DNA of 45,854 bases from Microcoleus asticus IPMA8 (GTDB lineage: Bacteria; Cyanobacteriota; Cyanobacteriia; Cyanobacteriales; Microcoleaceae): NCBI RefSeq assembly GCF_013179805.1, contig NZ_SRRZ01000050.1, positions 1,446 to 47,299 on the forward strand, in the 5' to 3' direction. A program made the position numbers and the translations under genes. Below, one piece after another: positions 33,552-43,227 of this stretch; within the stretch, counting starts at the first letter, position 1, and every line of letters starts with the position of its first letter. The notes beneath the pieces were generated by a model. It saw only the letters and a list, made by a program, of their open reading frames with translations, was not told the DNA's origin and did no database searches.

Positions 33552-34793
33552 TTGATATTGTTAACCCTGCTAATTTTTTCTCTCATAGTAAGTAGAGCTT
33601 ACACTAAGAATTTGCGCCGATCGGTCAAAAATGCGCCTCGAACCGACAGAATTTCAGCACCGCTCTCACCTGGGCGGGCCGCGCAGTTCCCTAAAGTTTC
33701 GGTAATCGTACCAGCATACAACGAAGCGGAGAATATTCGGGATTGCGCGATCGCCATTTTGGAGAGTACACCCCTGTCTGTGGACAACCTAGAGGTTTTG
33801 ATTGTAGACGATCGATCGACAGATGACACGCTAGCGATCGGGCAAACCCTGCAACAGCAGCTCAACGACCCCCGCCTTAAAATATTAGCAGGTCAGCCGC
33901 GACCTGCGAGCCAATATTGGGCGGGCAAAAACTGGGCCTGCACCCAAGCTGTTCAGGTAGCAACCGGAGACTTCTTATTATTTATCGATGCCGACGTGCG
34001 ACTCAAACCGGGGGCGATCGAAACCGCTATCGCCACAGCCGAAACCGAGAAAATAGACTTGCTAACCTGTATGCCAGCGCTGGTTTGCGAGTGTTTTGCC
34101 GAGTGGTTGGTGCAGCCGATAATGTTCAATCACCTAGCAGTTTGCTACGACTTCACCGCAGTCAACGATCCGACAACAGACAGCGCTTTTGCGGGCGGCC
34201 CGTTTATGCTATTTAGGCGATCGGCCTACGAAAAAATCGGCGGTCACGAAGCAGTTGCCGGCGAAATTGTGGAAGATGTGGAACTAGCTAGACGCATCAA
34301 ACGTGCGGCTTTAAAGCTCGGACTTTATTCCGGGTCAAATTTGGCATCCGTGCGGATGTATCGATCTTGGAACGCCTTGTGGGAAGGCTGGACAAAGAAT
34401 CTGTATCTCGGCGCTAACCGCAGTTGGGGCTTGATGGTTTACATGGCTGCAATTATGTTATTTCTTTATCCTATGCCGTGGTTGGCATTAGCTATTTTGC
34501 TGGCAAACGGGGACTTCGCAGAAATTCTGGCAATTACCAATTACCAATTACCAATTACCAATTACCAATTGCCAATTACCTTGTTAACTATTTGTTTATC
34601 CGTAATCGTAATTGGGCAGCATTACAATTTGCGCCGCTTGGGTGCCGAGATTTCTGACTGTCCGACGAAATACTGGTGGTTGGGAGGTTTGGGAGGTGCG
34701 TTAGTGGCGGCGATCGCGATCGGTTCTGCGATTAAAACTGAAACCGGTTGGGGATGGACTTGGCGGGGTAGAGCCTTGCAAATTAAGAGTTAA
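33552..34793 (+). CDS. Family 2 glycosyltransferase (CruG-like)
   Basis: This membrane-bound GT-A glycosyltransferase is 413 residues long. An N-terminal hydrophobic anchor (ILLTLLIFSLIVSRAY) is followed by the catalytic domain with VSVIVPAYNEAENIRD (49-64), VDDRSTDD (85-92) and the DxD motif DAD (146-148). Later come GGPFMLFRRSAYEKIGGHEAV and EDVELARRIK, then C-terminal membrane segments. The arrangement resembles CruG, a carotenoid (myxoxanthophyll) glycosyltransferase, but other lipid or carotenoid acceptors are possible. The start is unclear. TTG 33552 has no ribosome site, while AGGAG and GTG 33523 lie upstream in another frame that stops at 33553, so a small frameshift is possible. Residues about 327-343 are a translated heptamer repeat. 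Confidence 0.83.
   Translation: MILLTLLIFSLIVSRAYTKNLRRSVKNAPRTDRISAPLSPGRAAQFPKVSVIVPAYNEAENIRDCAIAILESTPLSVDNLEVLIVDDRSTDDTLAIGQTLQQQLNDPRLKILAGQPRPASQYWAGKNWACTQAVQVATGDFLLFIDADVRLKPGAIETAIATAETEKIDLLTCMPALVCECFAEWLVQPIMFNHLAVCYDFTAVNDPTTDSAFAGGPFMLFRRSAYEKIGGHEAVAGEIVEDVELARRIKRAALKLGLYSGSNLASVRMYRSWNALWEGWTKNLYLGANRSWGLMVYMAAIMLFLYPMPWLALAILLANGDFAEILAITNYQLPITNYQLPITLLTICLSVIVIGQHYNLRRLGAEISDCPTKYWWLGGLGGALVAAIAIGSAIKTETGWGWTWRGRALQIKS
34531..34580. repeat. CAATTAC heptamer array inside the glycosyltransferase
   Basis: Seven near-perfect copies of CAATTAC (one CAATTGC). In frame, every three copies encode ITNYQLP. The array sits between two C-terminal membrane segments. Confidence 0.92.
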
Positions 34794-34968
34794 TCCCATT
34801 GTTTTTGCTACCAAAATTCTGTATAACCTCTATATGTAGCACTCCACCCACACCGCACCTTACCCGTATTAACAGTTGATTTTGACGGGGTGATTACAGT
34901 ATTTGCTAGGACTTACCCAAAACTTCTCAATTTAGGGTGCGCACTGCGCACCTTACCTGAGATCCCAT

Positions 34969-37236
34969 TTATGCGTATACAAAAGCAGGTACGCGCTTGT
35001 AAGCAGGCGTGCCCGATCGCTTTTCAATTTCCGGGTGAAAAATCACATTAACTTCTGGATAAAACATCAAAGCAGCACCCACGCGAACCGCCCCGTAAAT
35101 CACCTCGACATTTTCCATTTTCCCCGCATTTCCCTGTACCGTAACCCGCTGATGTTCCTTCAAACCCACACTTTCTGCATCCGCACTATTCATCAAAATG
35201 CAGTTGCGGTGCGGCATTCCCCGGTATTTGTCATCAATTTTGTAGACGACAGTATTGTGCTGAGAATAGCTGCGTCCCGTCATCAATGCCACAACAATAC
35301 CCTGTGTTGATTCCGATACTCCAAACTCTTTCGCTTCCGGTAATTTCAGCTTAGGTAAAGGCGCGACAAACATCTTCGCTTTCCCAGACTCTGTAGGGAA
35401 TTTAGGTTCAGTAAAAATGCGACCGCTGATGGTGAATTCTTCTTTGGTTTCATCAATTGTCGCTATTTTTTCATAGCCAGGAATAGTTTTAGCAATCAAT
35501 TGCCGAACGTATTTTGTGTCTTGAAGTTGGCGCCAATCAACGGGAAAATCGCCGTGAATTCTGCTGGCTAATTCCGTCAAAAATTGTATTTCGGGAATCA
35601 GATCGGCATTTTTGAGATGAGTTTCACCCTCATCATTTAAACGCACAAAATTATTCCCAGATTCCACCGTTGTTTTGTGGGGATTTTCAAAGCGATTCAG
35701 TACAGGAATCACAATTGTATTGTGTTTTGCCAATCCGCTAAAATGCCCTAAATTCGGTTTAGTTGCGAGGTAAATAATAGTTTCAATTTTACCTAAAGCT
35801 TCTTTTGCCTGATTTGAATCTGGATTTGCCCCATACAAGTTGCCGCCCAGACAGATCAGGGTATCGACTTTGCCTGCATCTGCTGCTTCAATGAGCGATC
35901 GAGTTTCGTAACCCTTAACAGAGCTGAGGGGACGATTCAATAACTTTTCTAAAGCTTGTTGAATTTCTTTTTTCAGCTTCACAGTGACGCCCATAGAGCC
36001 GAATCCTTGCACGTTTGAGTGTCCTCTCACGGGCATTAATCCAGCACCTTCTTTGCCGACATTTCCTGTCATTAAAGCAGTATTGGCAATGCTGAAAACA
36101 TTATCTACACCGTTATCGTGTTGGGTAATTCCCATCGCCCAACCGAAGACAACCCGCTGTGAAGTGCCGATAATTTTGGCTGCAGCCTCAATTTCTGCGC
36201 GGGAAACTCCGCAGGTTTCAGTAATAGTTTCCCAAGACGTTTCGCGGGCGTGTTGGACTACTGCTTGCCAGCCTTCTGTATAAGCTTGCAAGTATTTTTC
36301 GTCCAGGAACTCTTGTTCGATTACAGACTTTTGAATACCGACAAATAGCGCCGTATCGCTACCGGGAATTGGTTGCAAGTATAGCGAGGAAATATCGGAA
36401 CCGGGGATGAGCGACTTGACGGGAAATGCGGGAGAACCAAACTTAACTAACCCGATTTCCATCACCGGATTGATTACAATTATTTTACCGCCTTTGTCGC
36501 GAAGTTTAATCAATTCGTTCATCAAGCGGGGATGGTTGTAGGAAGAATTGCTGCCCGCGAGTACGACGCAATCTGCTTCCTTCAAGTTTTCTAGACTCAC
36601 TACCGAGGTGCGGGTGGCAAACATTTCGCTTAACCCGGTTGTCGAGGGAGCGTGGCAGAGATCTGAACAATCTGCTAAGTTATTGGAACCCATCGCCCGC
36701 ATCATCAATTGCAGCAGAAAAGCCGCTTCGTTGGAAGAACGGCCAGAACTGTAGGATGCCACTCGTTCCGGGGTTTTGCGAAACGCAGCTTCGGCAATTT
36801 GATAAACTTCTTCCCAAGAAATGCGATCGTAATGAGATGAACCAGCCCGCAAAATCATCGGAAAACTTAACCTTCCCAACCTATCGGCTTCCATTGAAGT
36901 TAATTGCTGAAGTTGTGCAATACTCTTCTTTTCAAAGAATTGAGTTGAGATAGCCGGCTTGATTTCAGCGGAGATTGCTTCCACACTTTTCATGCAGCGC
37001 TGAAGTTTTTCGCCCTCTTCATTCGTAAAACCTCCTTTCTGCCCGCCAGTGCCCCAAGAACAGGACAAACAAGCACTTTTGTGCAGCAAAGTTTTCCAAA
37101 GTTTTGGGCCTTCCGGGGACAATGTATGTTTTGCCCAAAACTCTATTACGGGCAAACCGCCGCCTATGTCTGGCGTTTCCTCATTTGTCTCGTGGAATGG
37201 CGGGATTGGTTGGACATTTTGGGAGTTGACATCCAT
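34969..37236 (-). CDS. FdhF/YdeP-type molybdopterin oxidoreductase
   Basis: This 755-residue enzyme of the DMSO-reductase superfamily should bind bis-MGD. The N-terminus has HKSACLSCSWGTGGQKGG in place of the four-cysteine iron-sulfur motif of formate dehydrogenases, the pattern of the YdeP branch. Domain markers include SYSSGRSSNEAAFLLQLMMRAMGSNN, DCVVLAGSNSSYNHPRLMNELIKLRDKGGKIIVI, GNVGKEGAGLMPVRGHSNVQG, and a C-terminal molydopterin-dinucleotide domain (LMTGRSYSQHNTVVYKIDDKYRGMPHRNC). The substrate is unknown; YdeP in E. coli is linked to acid resistance. ATG 37236 gives MDVNSQNVQ. It is a single gene with 170-bp (downstream) and about 210-bp (upstream) flanks without other genes. Confidence 0.9.
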   Translation of the reverse strand: MDVNSQNVQPIPPFHETNEETPDIGGGLPVIEFWAKHTLSPEGPKLWKTLLHKSACLSCSWGTGGQKGGFTNEEGEKLQRCMKSVEAISAEIKPAISTQFFEKKSIAQLQQLTSMEADRLGRLSFPMILRAGSSHYDRISWEEVYQIAEAAFRKTPERVASYSSGRSSNEAAFLLQLMMRAMGSNNLADCSDLCHAPSTTGLSEMFATRTSVVSLENLKEADCVVLAGSNSSYNHPRLMNELIKLRDKGGKIIVINPVMEIGLVKFGSPAFPVKSLIPGSDISSLYLQPIPGSDTALFVGIQKSVIEQEFLDEKYLQAYTEGWQAVVQHARETSWETITETCGVSRAEIEAAAKIIGTSQRVVFGWAMGITQHDNGVDNVFSIANTALMTGNVGKEGAGLMPVRGHSNVQGFGSMGVTVKLKKEIQQALEKLLNRPLSSVKGYETRSLIEAADAGKVDTLICLGGNLYGANPDSNQAKEALGKIETIIYLATKPNLGHFSGLAKHNTIVIPVLNRFENPHKTTVESGNNFVRLNDEGETHLKNADLIPEIQFLTELASRIHGDFPVDWRQLQDTKYVRQLIAKTIPGYEKIATIDETKEEFTISGRIFTEPKFPTESGKAKMFVAPLPKLKLPEAKEFGVSESTQGIVVALMTGRSYSQHNTVVYKIDDKYRGMPHRNCILMNSADAESVGLKEHQRVTVQGNAGKMENVEVIYGAVRVGAALMFYPEVNVIFHPEIEKRSGTPAYKRVPAFVYA

Positions 37237-37451
37237 GCGGTTTACCTTTTGTTGGAATTGCGGATTGATGCGGCGGGCGAACCGCCAAAGGAGTTAAGTT
37301 TATTACTGGAATTTTACCGCAAATTTACAGCCAAAAACACCAGTCAACAGATAGAGATTTTAATCTAAATTAAACTCTAGGTTAGCTGTCAAAAATGCAA
37401 GTCCTTCTTCATCCGCAGAGAGAGAAATGAACTCCTCACTACAAACCAGGT

Positions 37452-40400
37452 TTACTTCCTCTTATTTAACGCCTGTTTCCCAAACCCAAGACAAAGCAGT
37501 CGATCGCCCTCAGCAACATTCGGGTCATTCTGCAAATAATCTCCCAACCATTCGCAACTCCGAGCAATAATATTATTCAATTCCAAATTCTCCACAGGCC
37601 ACAAAATTACACTTCTATCCCTGCTAGCAAAAGCCAGAGTTTTGCTGTCCGAACTAAAAGTAACGCTCAACACCCGATCGCTCGATTCTAAAGTCTTAGA
37701 TAGCACCGCCTTCTTGCCGTCAAAATCCCACAGTTTAACAGTATTTCCCCCACTCGCGGCCGCAATCAACTTGCCGTCAGGACTAAAACTCACGCTTTCT
37801 ACAGTATCGCTGTGGTCGAGTTTTTCAGTTAAATTTGCCACCTTTCCATCAAACCCCCACAAGTAAACTTTTTTGTCAGCGCAAGCAGCAGCAATAGTCT
37901 TCCCGTCGGGACTGAAGCTAACATCTTTAACGCTGTCCTGGTGGTCGAGAGTTTTCATAATTTTCGCCGACGAACCGTTAAATTGCCAGAGGTAAACTCT
38001 CTTTTCTCCAGTAATTTCAAAAACCTTTTTCTTCCCGGTTGGCTTGTCCTCAGCAGCGGTAGCAGTAGCAATAGTTTTGCCGTCGGGACTGAAGCTAACG
38101 CTAATTACTGGATTGCTGTGATCGAGTTTTGCAAACAAAGTTGCTTTAGAACCGTTCCAGCGCCAGAGGTACAATTTGCGATCGGCACTTGCGGCGGCAA
38201 TTATCTTTCCATCTGGACTAAAAGTCACGCTTCTGACAATGCCGCTGTGGCTGAGAGTATCTAACAGTTTCCCGTTTAAATTCCAGACTTTCACCGTTTT
38301 GTCATCGCTGGCAGAAGCAACAGTTTTATCATCAGGCGAAATGCTCACCCAGGTAACAGAATCCTTGTGACCTTCTAAGGTTTTAAATAAACTGCCGTCA
38401 GCGTGCCAAAGTCTCACTGTTTTGTCCCCGCTAGCAGAAGCAATTGTTTTGTCATCAGCACTAAAGCTGACTTTGTAAACCCAGTCTCCGTGTCCCGATA
38501 AAATCTTATTCAACGGAGTGCTGTTTGGTTGCCAAAGTTTCACTGTTTTGTCCTTACTTGCGGAAGCAATAGTGCCATCGCCGCTGAAAATTACGGCCCT
38601 CACGTCGTCTTGATGTCCTCGAAAAGTGTTGAGCAAAGTGCCACTGCGACTCCAAACTTTCACCGTATCGTCTGCGCTGCCGGTGACAATTTTTTCGCCA
38701 TCGCGACTGAAACTCGCGCTGACAACTTCATCGTTGTGTCCTTTGAGAGTTCTGATTTCCTCACCATTTCGGTTCCAAATTTTGGCTGTGGTGTCGGCAC
38801 TTGCTGAGATGATTTCTCGACTGTTAGGACTGAACTTAACGCTGTAAACAATTCCAGAATGATTGGTTAATGTTTTGGGATTAATTTTAAATTTCTGGGT
38901 TTTACTTTCTCGGTTCCAAAGTTTTACAGTTTTGTCAACACTTGCTGAGGCAATTGTTTGGCCGTCGGGACTGAAACTGACACCGAGCACCCAGTCTTTG
39001 TGTCCGGTTAAGGTTTGCAGCAATTTTTTGTTCGCAAGGTTCCAGATTTTGACGGTGTTATCGTGACTGGCGGAAGCTAGGGTTTTGCCGTCGGGACTGA
39101 AACTGATGCTGGTGACGATATCGCGGTGGCCGGATAAAATGCCGTGAAGCGGAGCTATCCCGTAGGGAATCGCACTTTTGTCGTTATCTACTTGCCAAAT
39201 TCTAATTGTGCGATCGGCACAACCAGTAGCGATCGTTTTCCCATCGGGACTAAAACTAACACTTGTCACGCTATCCGGGTGATTGAAAGTTTTTAATAAC
39301 TTACCTTCTTTGCTCCACAATTTCACAGTTTTGTCAGCACTTGCCGAAGCAACTGAATTGCCGTCGGGACTGACACTCACATCCAAAACAAACTTGCTGT
39401 GCTGCTCGAAACGGTTGCGTTCTTGCACACCGGAAACTGCTTGTCTGAGTCTTTCAGAAATTTGATTTTTAGTGTCCACAGGCAGCGCTGTACTTTTCTG
39501 AGAACCACGACCAATTTTGATACTATTTCCCAACACTCCTAATTGATTTTTTTCATTAGAAAGCACCAAAGCTTCCGACGCCGAATTTAGGGCATCAGTC
39601 CGACTGGTTTCTGCTTCTTGCCGCGCGCTTTCTGCTAATTTTGCTTGCTCGAATGCCATCGCCGAAACACCTCCGAGTACAAGCACTCCTAGAACCGCCG
39701 CCCGCAATTGCCATTTCCGAGCGTGGTAAAGTTGAGCTTCCGCTTGGTACTGTTTGTCTCTAGCTTCCGACAGCAAAGCATCTTGCTCTCTGTCTTTGCG
39801 AATTTGTTCAATTTCATCTCGGTTAATTTGGTTTTGCTTTCGCAGTTCCTCAAATTCTGCCTTTTGATCTAATTCTTGCTGCTGGCGAATGAAGCTAACT
39901 AAATAATCGTGAACGAGCTGATAAAGCTCTGCCGGTAGTTCCGTCCACCGAAAAACTAAGCCAGAGTTTACTAACAGTTCTAAAACTAAATCTAATTTAT
40001 CAGCTTCGGCAAATGTCGCTAAATTCGAGGCTAATTCGGCGCGGGTTTTTAGGGGACGTATCTCCTCTTCATCTGTCAGCAAATACAAAACTCTGCGCGC
40101 CGCTACTTCATTTTCCGGGCCGCAATCTTTGATGACTTCTTCGAGAAATCTTTCGACTAATTTTTGTTGCGGATTGTTGCCGAGTTCCTGATATTGAGTT
40201 AAAGTTCTAATGTTTTCTTGTTGCAGTTGAGCGCCGACAAGTTGTAGTTCGATCGGGCGGACTTCTTCCAATTCTCCAGCTAAATCTTTAACTAATTCTT
40301 CAATCAGTTCTGGTTCTAAGTAAAACTGCGCTCGTTCAGTTAAAGTGCGAATTACCGATCGCGCATCGACCAGCGAAAAATTTCCCAAATAAAACAGAAT

Positions 40401-42659
40401 GTTTTTGCTGAGAATGTCCTCCAAAATATCATTTTTAACGAATTCTGTCTGGTTTTTGGGTCGGGAAAATTCCAGCAAATAGTGCAGGTAATCTTCCCGC
40501 AAACACAGGACGACTTTTAAGTATTTGATTTTCAAGCATTCCCGCAAAAAATCAAAAAATATTTGTCTTGCCTCTGGCTCTTTCCACACAAAAAAGAATT
40601 CTTCAAATTGGTCAAATATCAGCACAGTCACTAAATGTTCTGAATTTTTTTGCAGATCATTGATAATGTTTTCGTATTCGATCGCCTGTTGTTCTATTAT
40701 TAATTCTACTGGCTGTGACTGCTCCCTTCGATCCTCATTATTCCCAGTCGCTCCACCGTGAAATCCCGAAATAAGATTTCCCTTGACTGGGCCTGCTTCT
40801 ACTGGAAAATCTACCGGAGCAGTTTCTGGTAAGGCTTCGGAAAATTCCGGCTCGAATATTTCAGCTTTAAGAGCAGATAACTGTCTGGTCAATTCCCGCG
40901 GCCAGTTGTTGTAAACTTGCAGCACTACGGGCAAAACAGTCCGCATTTCTATTTTTTTTTGTTTGAGAGCCGGTACTAATCCTCCGGTGACTATTGAACT
41001 TTTACCAACTCCAGACTGACCGTAAATTACTGTCAGTTTGTCTGGGGTATTGTTCATCCTATATATCAAGCGATTGAGGTCTTGTTCTCTGCCGGAAGCA
41101 GTAATTTCGTCAGCAATAGTAGCAGCGCCGACAATAGTTTCGGCAACGGAATTAACCGCTTCTCTGTGCGGCTGCAACTTTCCGGCTCCAATAAAAGCTC
41201 GGAACCGATAGGTGTGTTCCACCGCTCGATAATCTTGCTTAATTTGAAATGCTTCGAGATATTCTCCCCGCTGAAAATAGAGCGATCGCAGCATTTCTAA
41301 AACCCGCAAATACAGTTGCGGGTTGTAGCAAGGTTCGGTTTCCAAGCGAGCAAGCTCTAAATGCGCGATCGCCTCCTCCATCTCACCCAACTGGCTCTGG
41401 GCCTCTGCTAAAATTAACAGATATAAGCCTTGATGCTGCGACTTTACAGGCGTTCCCTGTCCCGTCGCTTCTAAATTCGAGTTGAGAACGTTTAGAGCGA
41501 CTAAAGCCCATTCTTTTGCCCCTTGCCAGTTCTTTTGCTCTAAGGCTACTCTAGCCAAAAAGCCATAATCTTGAGCCAAATTAACTGCTGAATTTTCCAT
41601 CTTTTGATGTAACCTCCGAGCTTTGATAGCTAAATTCCAGAGTGCATCCCAATCTTCTAAATGCTGTAATACTTCGCCCAGTTGATTGATGAATATACCA
41701 ACTGCATCCGACCGTCCTGCGCGTTCTAAAACATCTATACATTCCTGAAAATAATTCTTAGCTTCCGTCCAGTAAGGACGGTTCCCGCTGCGGTGTCTTT
41801 CTGCTTGGAAGCGGTAGCAAAGACCGATGTGGAATAGCATAATTCCCTCTAACACCGGGGTCGGATGAACGGTAAATAACAAATTGCTGAATTCAGTTTT
41901 TGCGTCAATAAATGGTACTTGATACTTCCAAAAATTCAGGCTTTTTTGATACAATGCAAGAGCAGCCGGGATGCGGTGACAAGCATATTCGTGCCGACCG
42001 CGAATAAATTGCAAACTCGCTTCAATAGCTGGTTCTAACCTGATGTTGCAAGTTTGCAAGTCTTGGCTAGCGGACTCTAATTCAGTCAAAGAGTTGCTTC
42101 CGAGAATGGCAGAATTACTTAAACGCCAATTGCCGCTTTCTAAAATGTGGGAAAAAATGCGATCGGCACTTTTGCCCAGGAAATCCACCAAGTCGTCTGG
42201 GCCGAGCACAAATTCAACAGTTGTCGTCCAAGTCTCGATATCTGTTACTAACCGAATCAGTTTTTTTAAAATTTTGTCTGTCACCCACAGCACTACCGGG
42301 AATGGAAAATTATTCCGAAATTCTTCCCTAACGTAGTTGGTAGAAGTCAGGACTCGATCGATCGCGCTTACCGATTCCAATCCAAACACCATTAAAGCTG
42401 GCGGATGCTTGCCGGAAAGTTCGGTTTCTATCGTCGTGTAAAGAGTTTTAACAGATGCCGGGAGAACAATTTCTCGAATCTCAATACCAGACTCCTCGCG
42501 CAATTGCCGTACAGTTTCCTCTCTCATCGCACTGTAATTGCACCGCACCAAGATCAGCGAAAATTGCCCCTGAGACATTCTCAGAGTCCGGGAGAGAGTT
42601 TGCAGCGAACTTTTGTTTTGCTGTGCTGCGGTGTCTTGCTGGCAGTGCGAATTAATCAT
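37452..42659 (-). CDS. Giant TPR, STAND NTPase and 14-WD40-repeat protein
   Basis: This protein is about 1735 residues counted from ATG 42659 (MINSHCQQDT). The longer frame to 42869 reads translated tandem repeats. Domains in order: an N-terminal alpha/beta domain (30-160), a TPR-like helical region (215-485), and an nSTAND1-type NTPase with Walker A GQSGVGKS (547-554) and Walker B VLIFDQFEEFFF (679-690). These are followed by a winged-helix-like part, a coiled coil, one transmembrane segment (about 984-1003) and fourteen WD40 repeats (about 1085-1690), enough for two seven-bladed propellers. Such proteins act as signal-sensing switches; many STAND proteins are defence or cell-death sensors. 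No ribosome site is seen, so the start is uncertain. Blade 2-3 carries a translated dispersed repeat (39153-39175). Confidence 0.9.
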   Translation of the reverse strand: MINSHCQQDTAAQQNKSSLQTLSRTLRMSQGQFSLILVRCNYSAMREETVRQLREESGIEIREIVLPASVKTLYTTIETELSGKHPPALMVFGLESVSAIDRVLTSTNYVREEFRNNFPFPVVLWVTDKILKKLIRLVTDIETWTTTVEFVLGPDDLVDFLGKSADRIFSHILESGNWRLSNSAILGSNSLTELESASQDLQTCNIRLEPAIEASLQFIRGRHEYACHRIPAALALYQKSLNFWKYQVPFIDAKTEFSNLLFTVHPTPVLEGIMLFHIGLCYRFQAERHRSGNRPYWTEAKNYFQECIDVLERAGRSDAVGIFINQLGEVLQHLEDWDALWNLAIKARRLHQKMENSAVNLAQDYGFLARVALEQKNWQGAKEWALVALNVLNSNLEATGQGTPVKSQHQGLYLLILAEAQSQLGEMEEAIAHLELARLETEPCYNPQLYLRVLEMLRSLYFQRGEYLEAFQIKQDYRAVEHTYRFRAFIGAGKLQPHREAVNSVAETIVGAATIADEITASGREQDLNRLIYRMNNTPDKLTVIYGQSGVGKSSIVTGGLVPALKQKKIEMRTVLPVVLQVYNNWPRELTRQLSALKAEIFEPEFSEALPETAPVDFPVEAGPVKGNLISGFHGGATGNNEDRREQSQPVELIIEQQAIEYENIINDLQKNSEHLVTVLIFDQFEEFFFVWKEPEARQIFFDFLRECLKIKYLKVVLCLREDYLHYLLEFSRPKNQTEFVKNDILEDILSKNILFYLGNFSLVDARSVIRTLTERAQFYLEPELIEELVKDLAGELEEVRPIELQLVGAQLQQENIRTLTQYQELGNNPQQKLVERFLEEVIKDCGPENEVAARRVLYLLTDEEEIRPLKTRAELASNLATFAEADKLDLVLELLVNSGLVFRWTELPAELYQLVHDYLVSFIRQQQELDQKAEFEELRKQNQINRDEIEQIRKDREQDALLSEARDKQYQAEAQLYHARKWQLRAAVLGVLVLGGVSAMAFEQAKLAESARQEAETSRTDALNSASEALVLSNEKNQLGVLGNSIKIGRGSQKSTALPVDTKNQISERLRQAVSGVQERNRFEQHSKFVLDVSVSPDGNSVASASADKTVKLWSKEGKLLKTFNHPDSVTSVSFSPDGKTIATGCADRTIRIWQVDNDKSAIPYGIAPLHGILSGHRDIVTSISFSPDGKTLASASHDNTVKIWNLANKKLLQTLTGHKDWVLGVSFSPDGQTIASASVDKTVKLWNRESKTQKFKINPKTLTNHSGIVYSVKFSPNSREIISASADTTAKIWNRNGEEIRTLKGHNDEVVSASFSRDGEKIVTGSADDTVKVWSRSGTLLNTFRGHQDDVRAVIFSGDGTIASASKDKTVKLWQPNSTPLNKILSGHGDWVYKVSFSADDKTIASASGDKTVRLWHADGSLFKTLEGHKDSVTWVSISPDDKTVASASDDKTVKVWNLNGKLLDTLSHSGIVRSVTFSPDGKIIAAASADRKLYLWRWNGSKATLFAKLDHSNPVISVSFSPDGKTIATATAAEDKPTGKKKVFEITGEKRVYLWQFNGSSAKIMKTLDHQDSVKDVSFSPDGKTIAAACADKKVYLWGFDGKVANLTEKLDHSDTVESVSFSPDGKLIAAASGGNTVKLWDFDGKKAVLSKTLESSDRVLSVTFSSDSKTLAFASRDRSVILWPVENLELNNIIARSCEWLGDYLQNDPNVAEGDRLLCLGFGKQALNKRK
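39153..39175. repeat. Dispersed 23-bp repeat inside the WD40 gene
   Basis: A 23-bp sequence starting AGCTATCCCGTAGGGAATCG is identical to 43874-43896. In the WD40 frame it encodes part of the loop KSAIPYGIAPLHG between repeats 2 and 3, an insertion absent from the other blades. Confidence 0.9.
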
Positions 42660-42717
42660 AATTAATATTTGAAAATTTTTCTCAGAATAGGTGCTGTCAA
42701 CTGCTGAGGAACCAAAG

Positions 42718-42840
42718 CAGGAAGGAAGTTCGGCAACGAGTAATGTACGGGGATGTAACGGATGTAACGAATAGAAGGAAGAAGGAAGTTCAGCAACGAG
42801 CAATGTACGGGATGTAACGAATATAACCGATGGAAGGACG
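42718..42840. repeat. Two tandem ~62-bp repeats upstream of the WD40 gene
   Basis: Two imperfect direct units (about 42719-42780 and 42781-42840) share GGAAGTTCRGCAACGAG, AATGTACGGG and GATGTAACGAAT. They are translated in the spurious N-terminal extension of the WD40 frame as RTLLVAELPS twice. They may be regulatory or simply dispersed repeats. Confidence 0.85.
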
Positions 42841-43227
42841 AAGGAATCGACCGCACAAACAAAGTGCAATTAAGAACCTCACAACTAACCGTTTTGGCGG
42901 TTGCTATAAGCTTATTTGTACCTATTTTTGCAGTTTTCACAAAATACAGCAAACAATCACAAGCTTAAGTTTATTTAAACCAGTTTTTGCGATTACCAAT
43001 CACACCGAACAATTACTTAGTTAAGTTTATTTCTGCCTGCATACTTATTGTTGTAGCGGCTCAAATTAAAGCATACCCAAAAAATACATACTCTGTTATT
43101 CGCATATTCTCAGCAAAATCAACCGGATTTTACAGAAATCTTGATGATGGCTCAAATTGTACCCAGCCAAAGAGTCGTAGTTTGCGGGGTTCCCAGCCAT
43201 CGCCCAAATGGCGCAAATCCGATTCAG
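42841..43227. other. Intergenic region without recognisable gene
   Basis: This AT-rich stretch lies between the upstream repeats of the WD40 gene and the small secreted-protein gene. TTGCTATAAGCTT near 42900 and AAGCTTAAGTTTATTT motifs are present. No coding frame of good composition and no RNA gene was identified. Confidence 0.6.

Noticed and set aside
42660..42869. Extended N-terminus of the WD40 protein
   Set aside because: The residues translate tandem DNA repeats (RTLLVAELPS twice), and there is no ribosome site.
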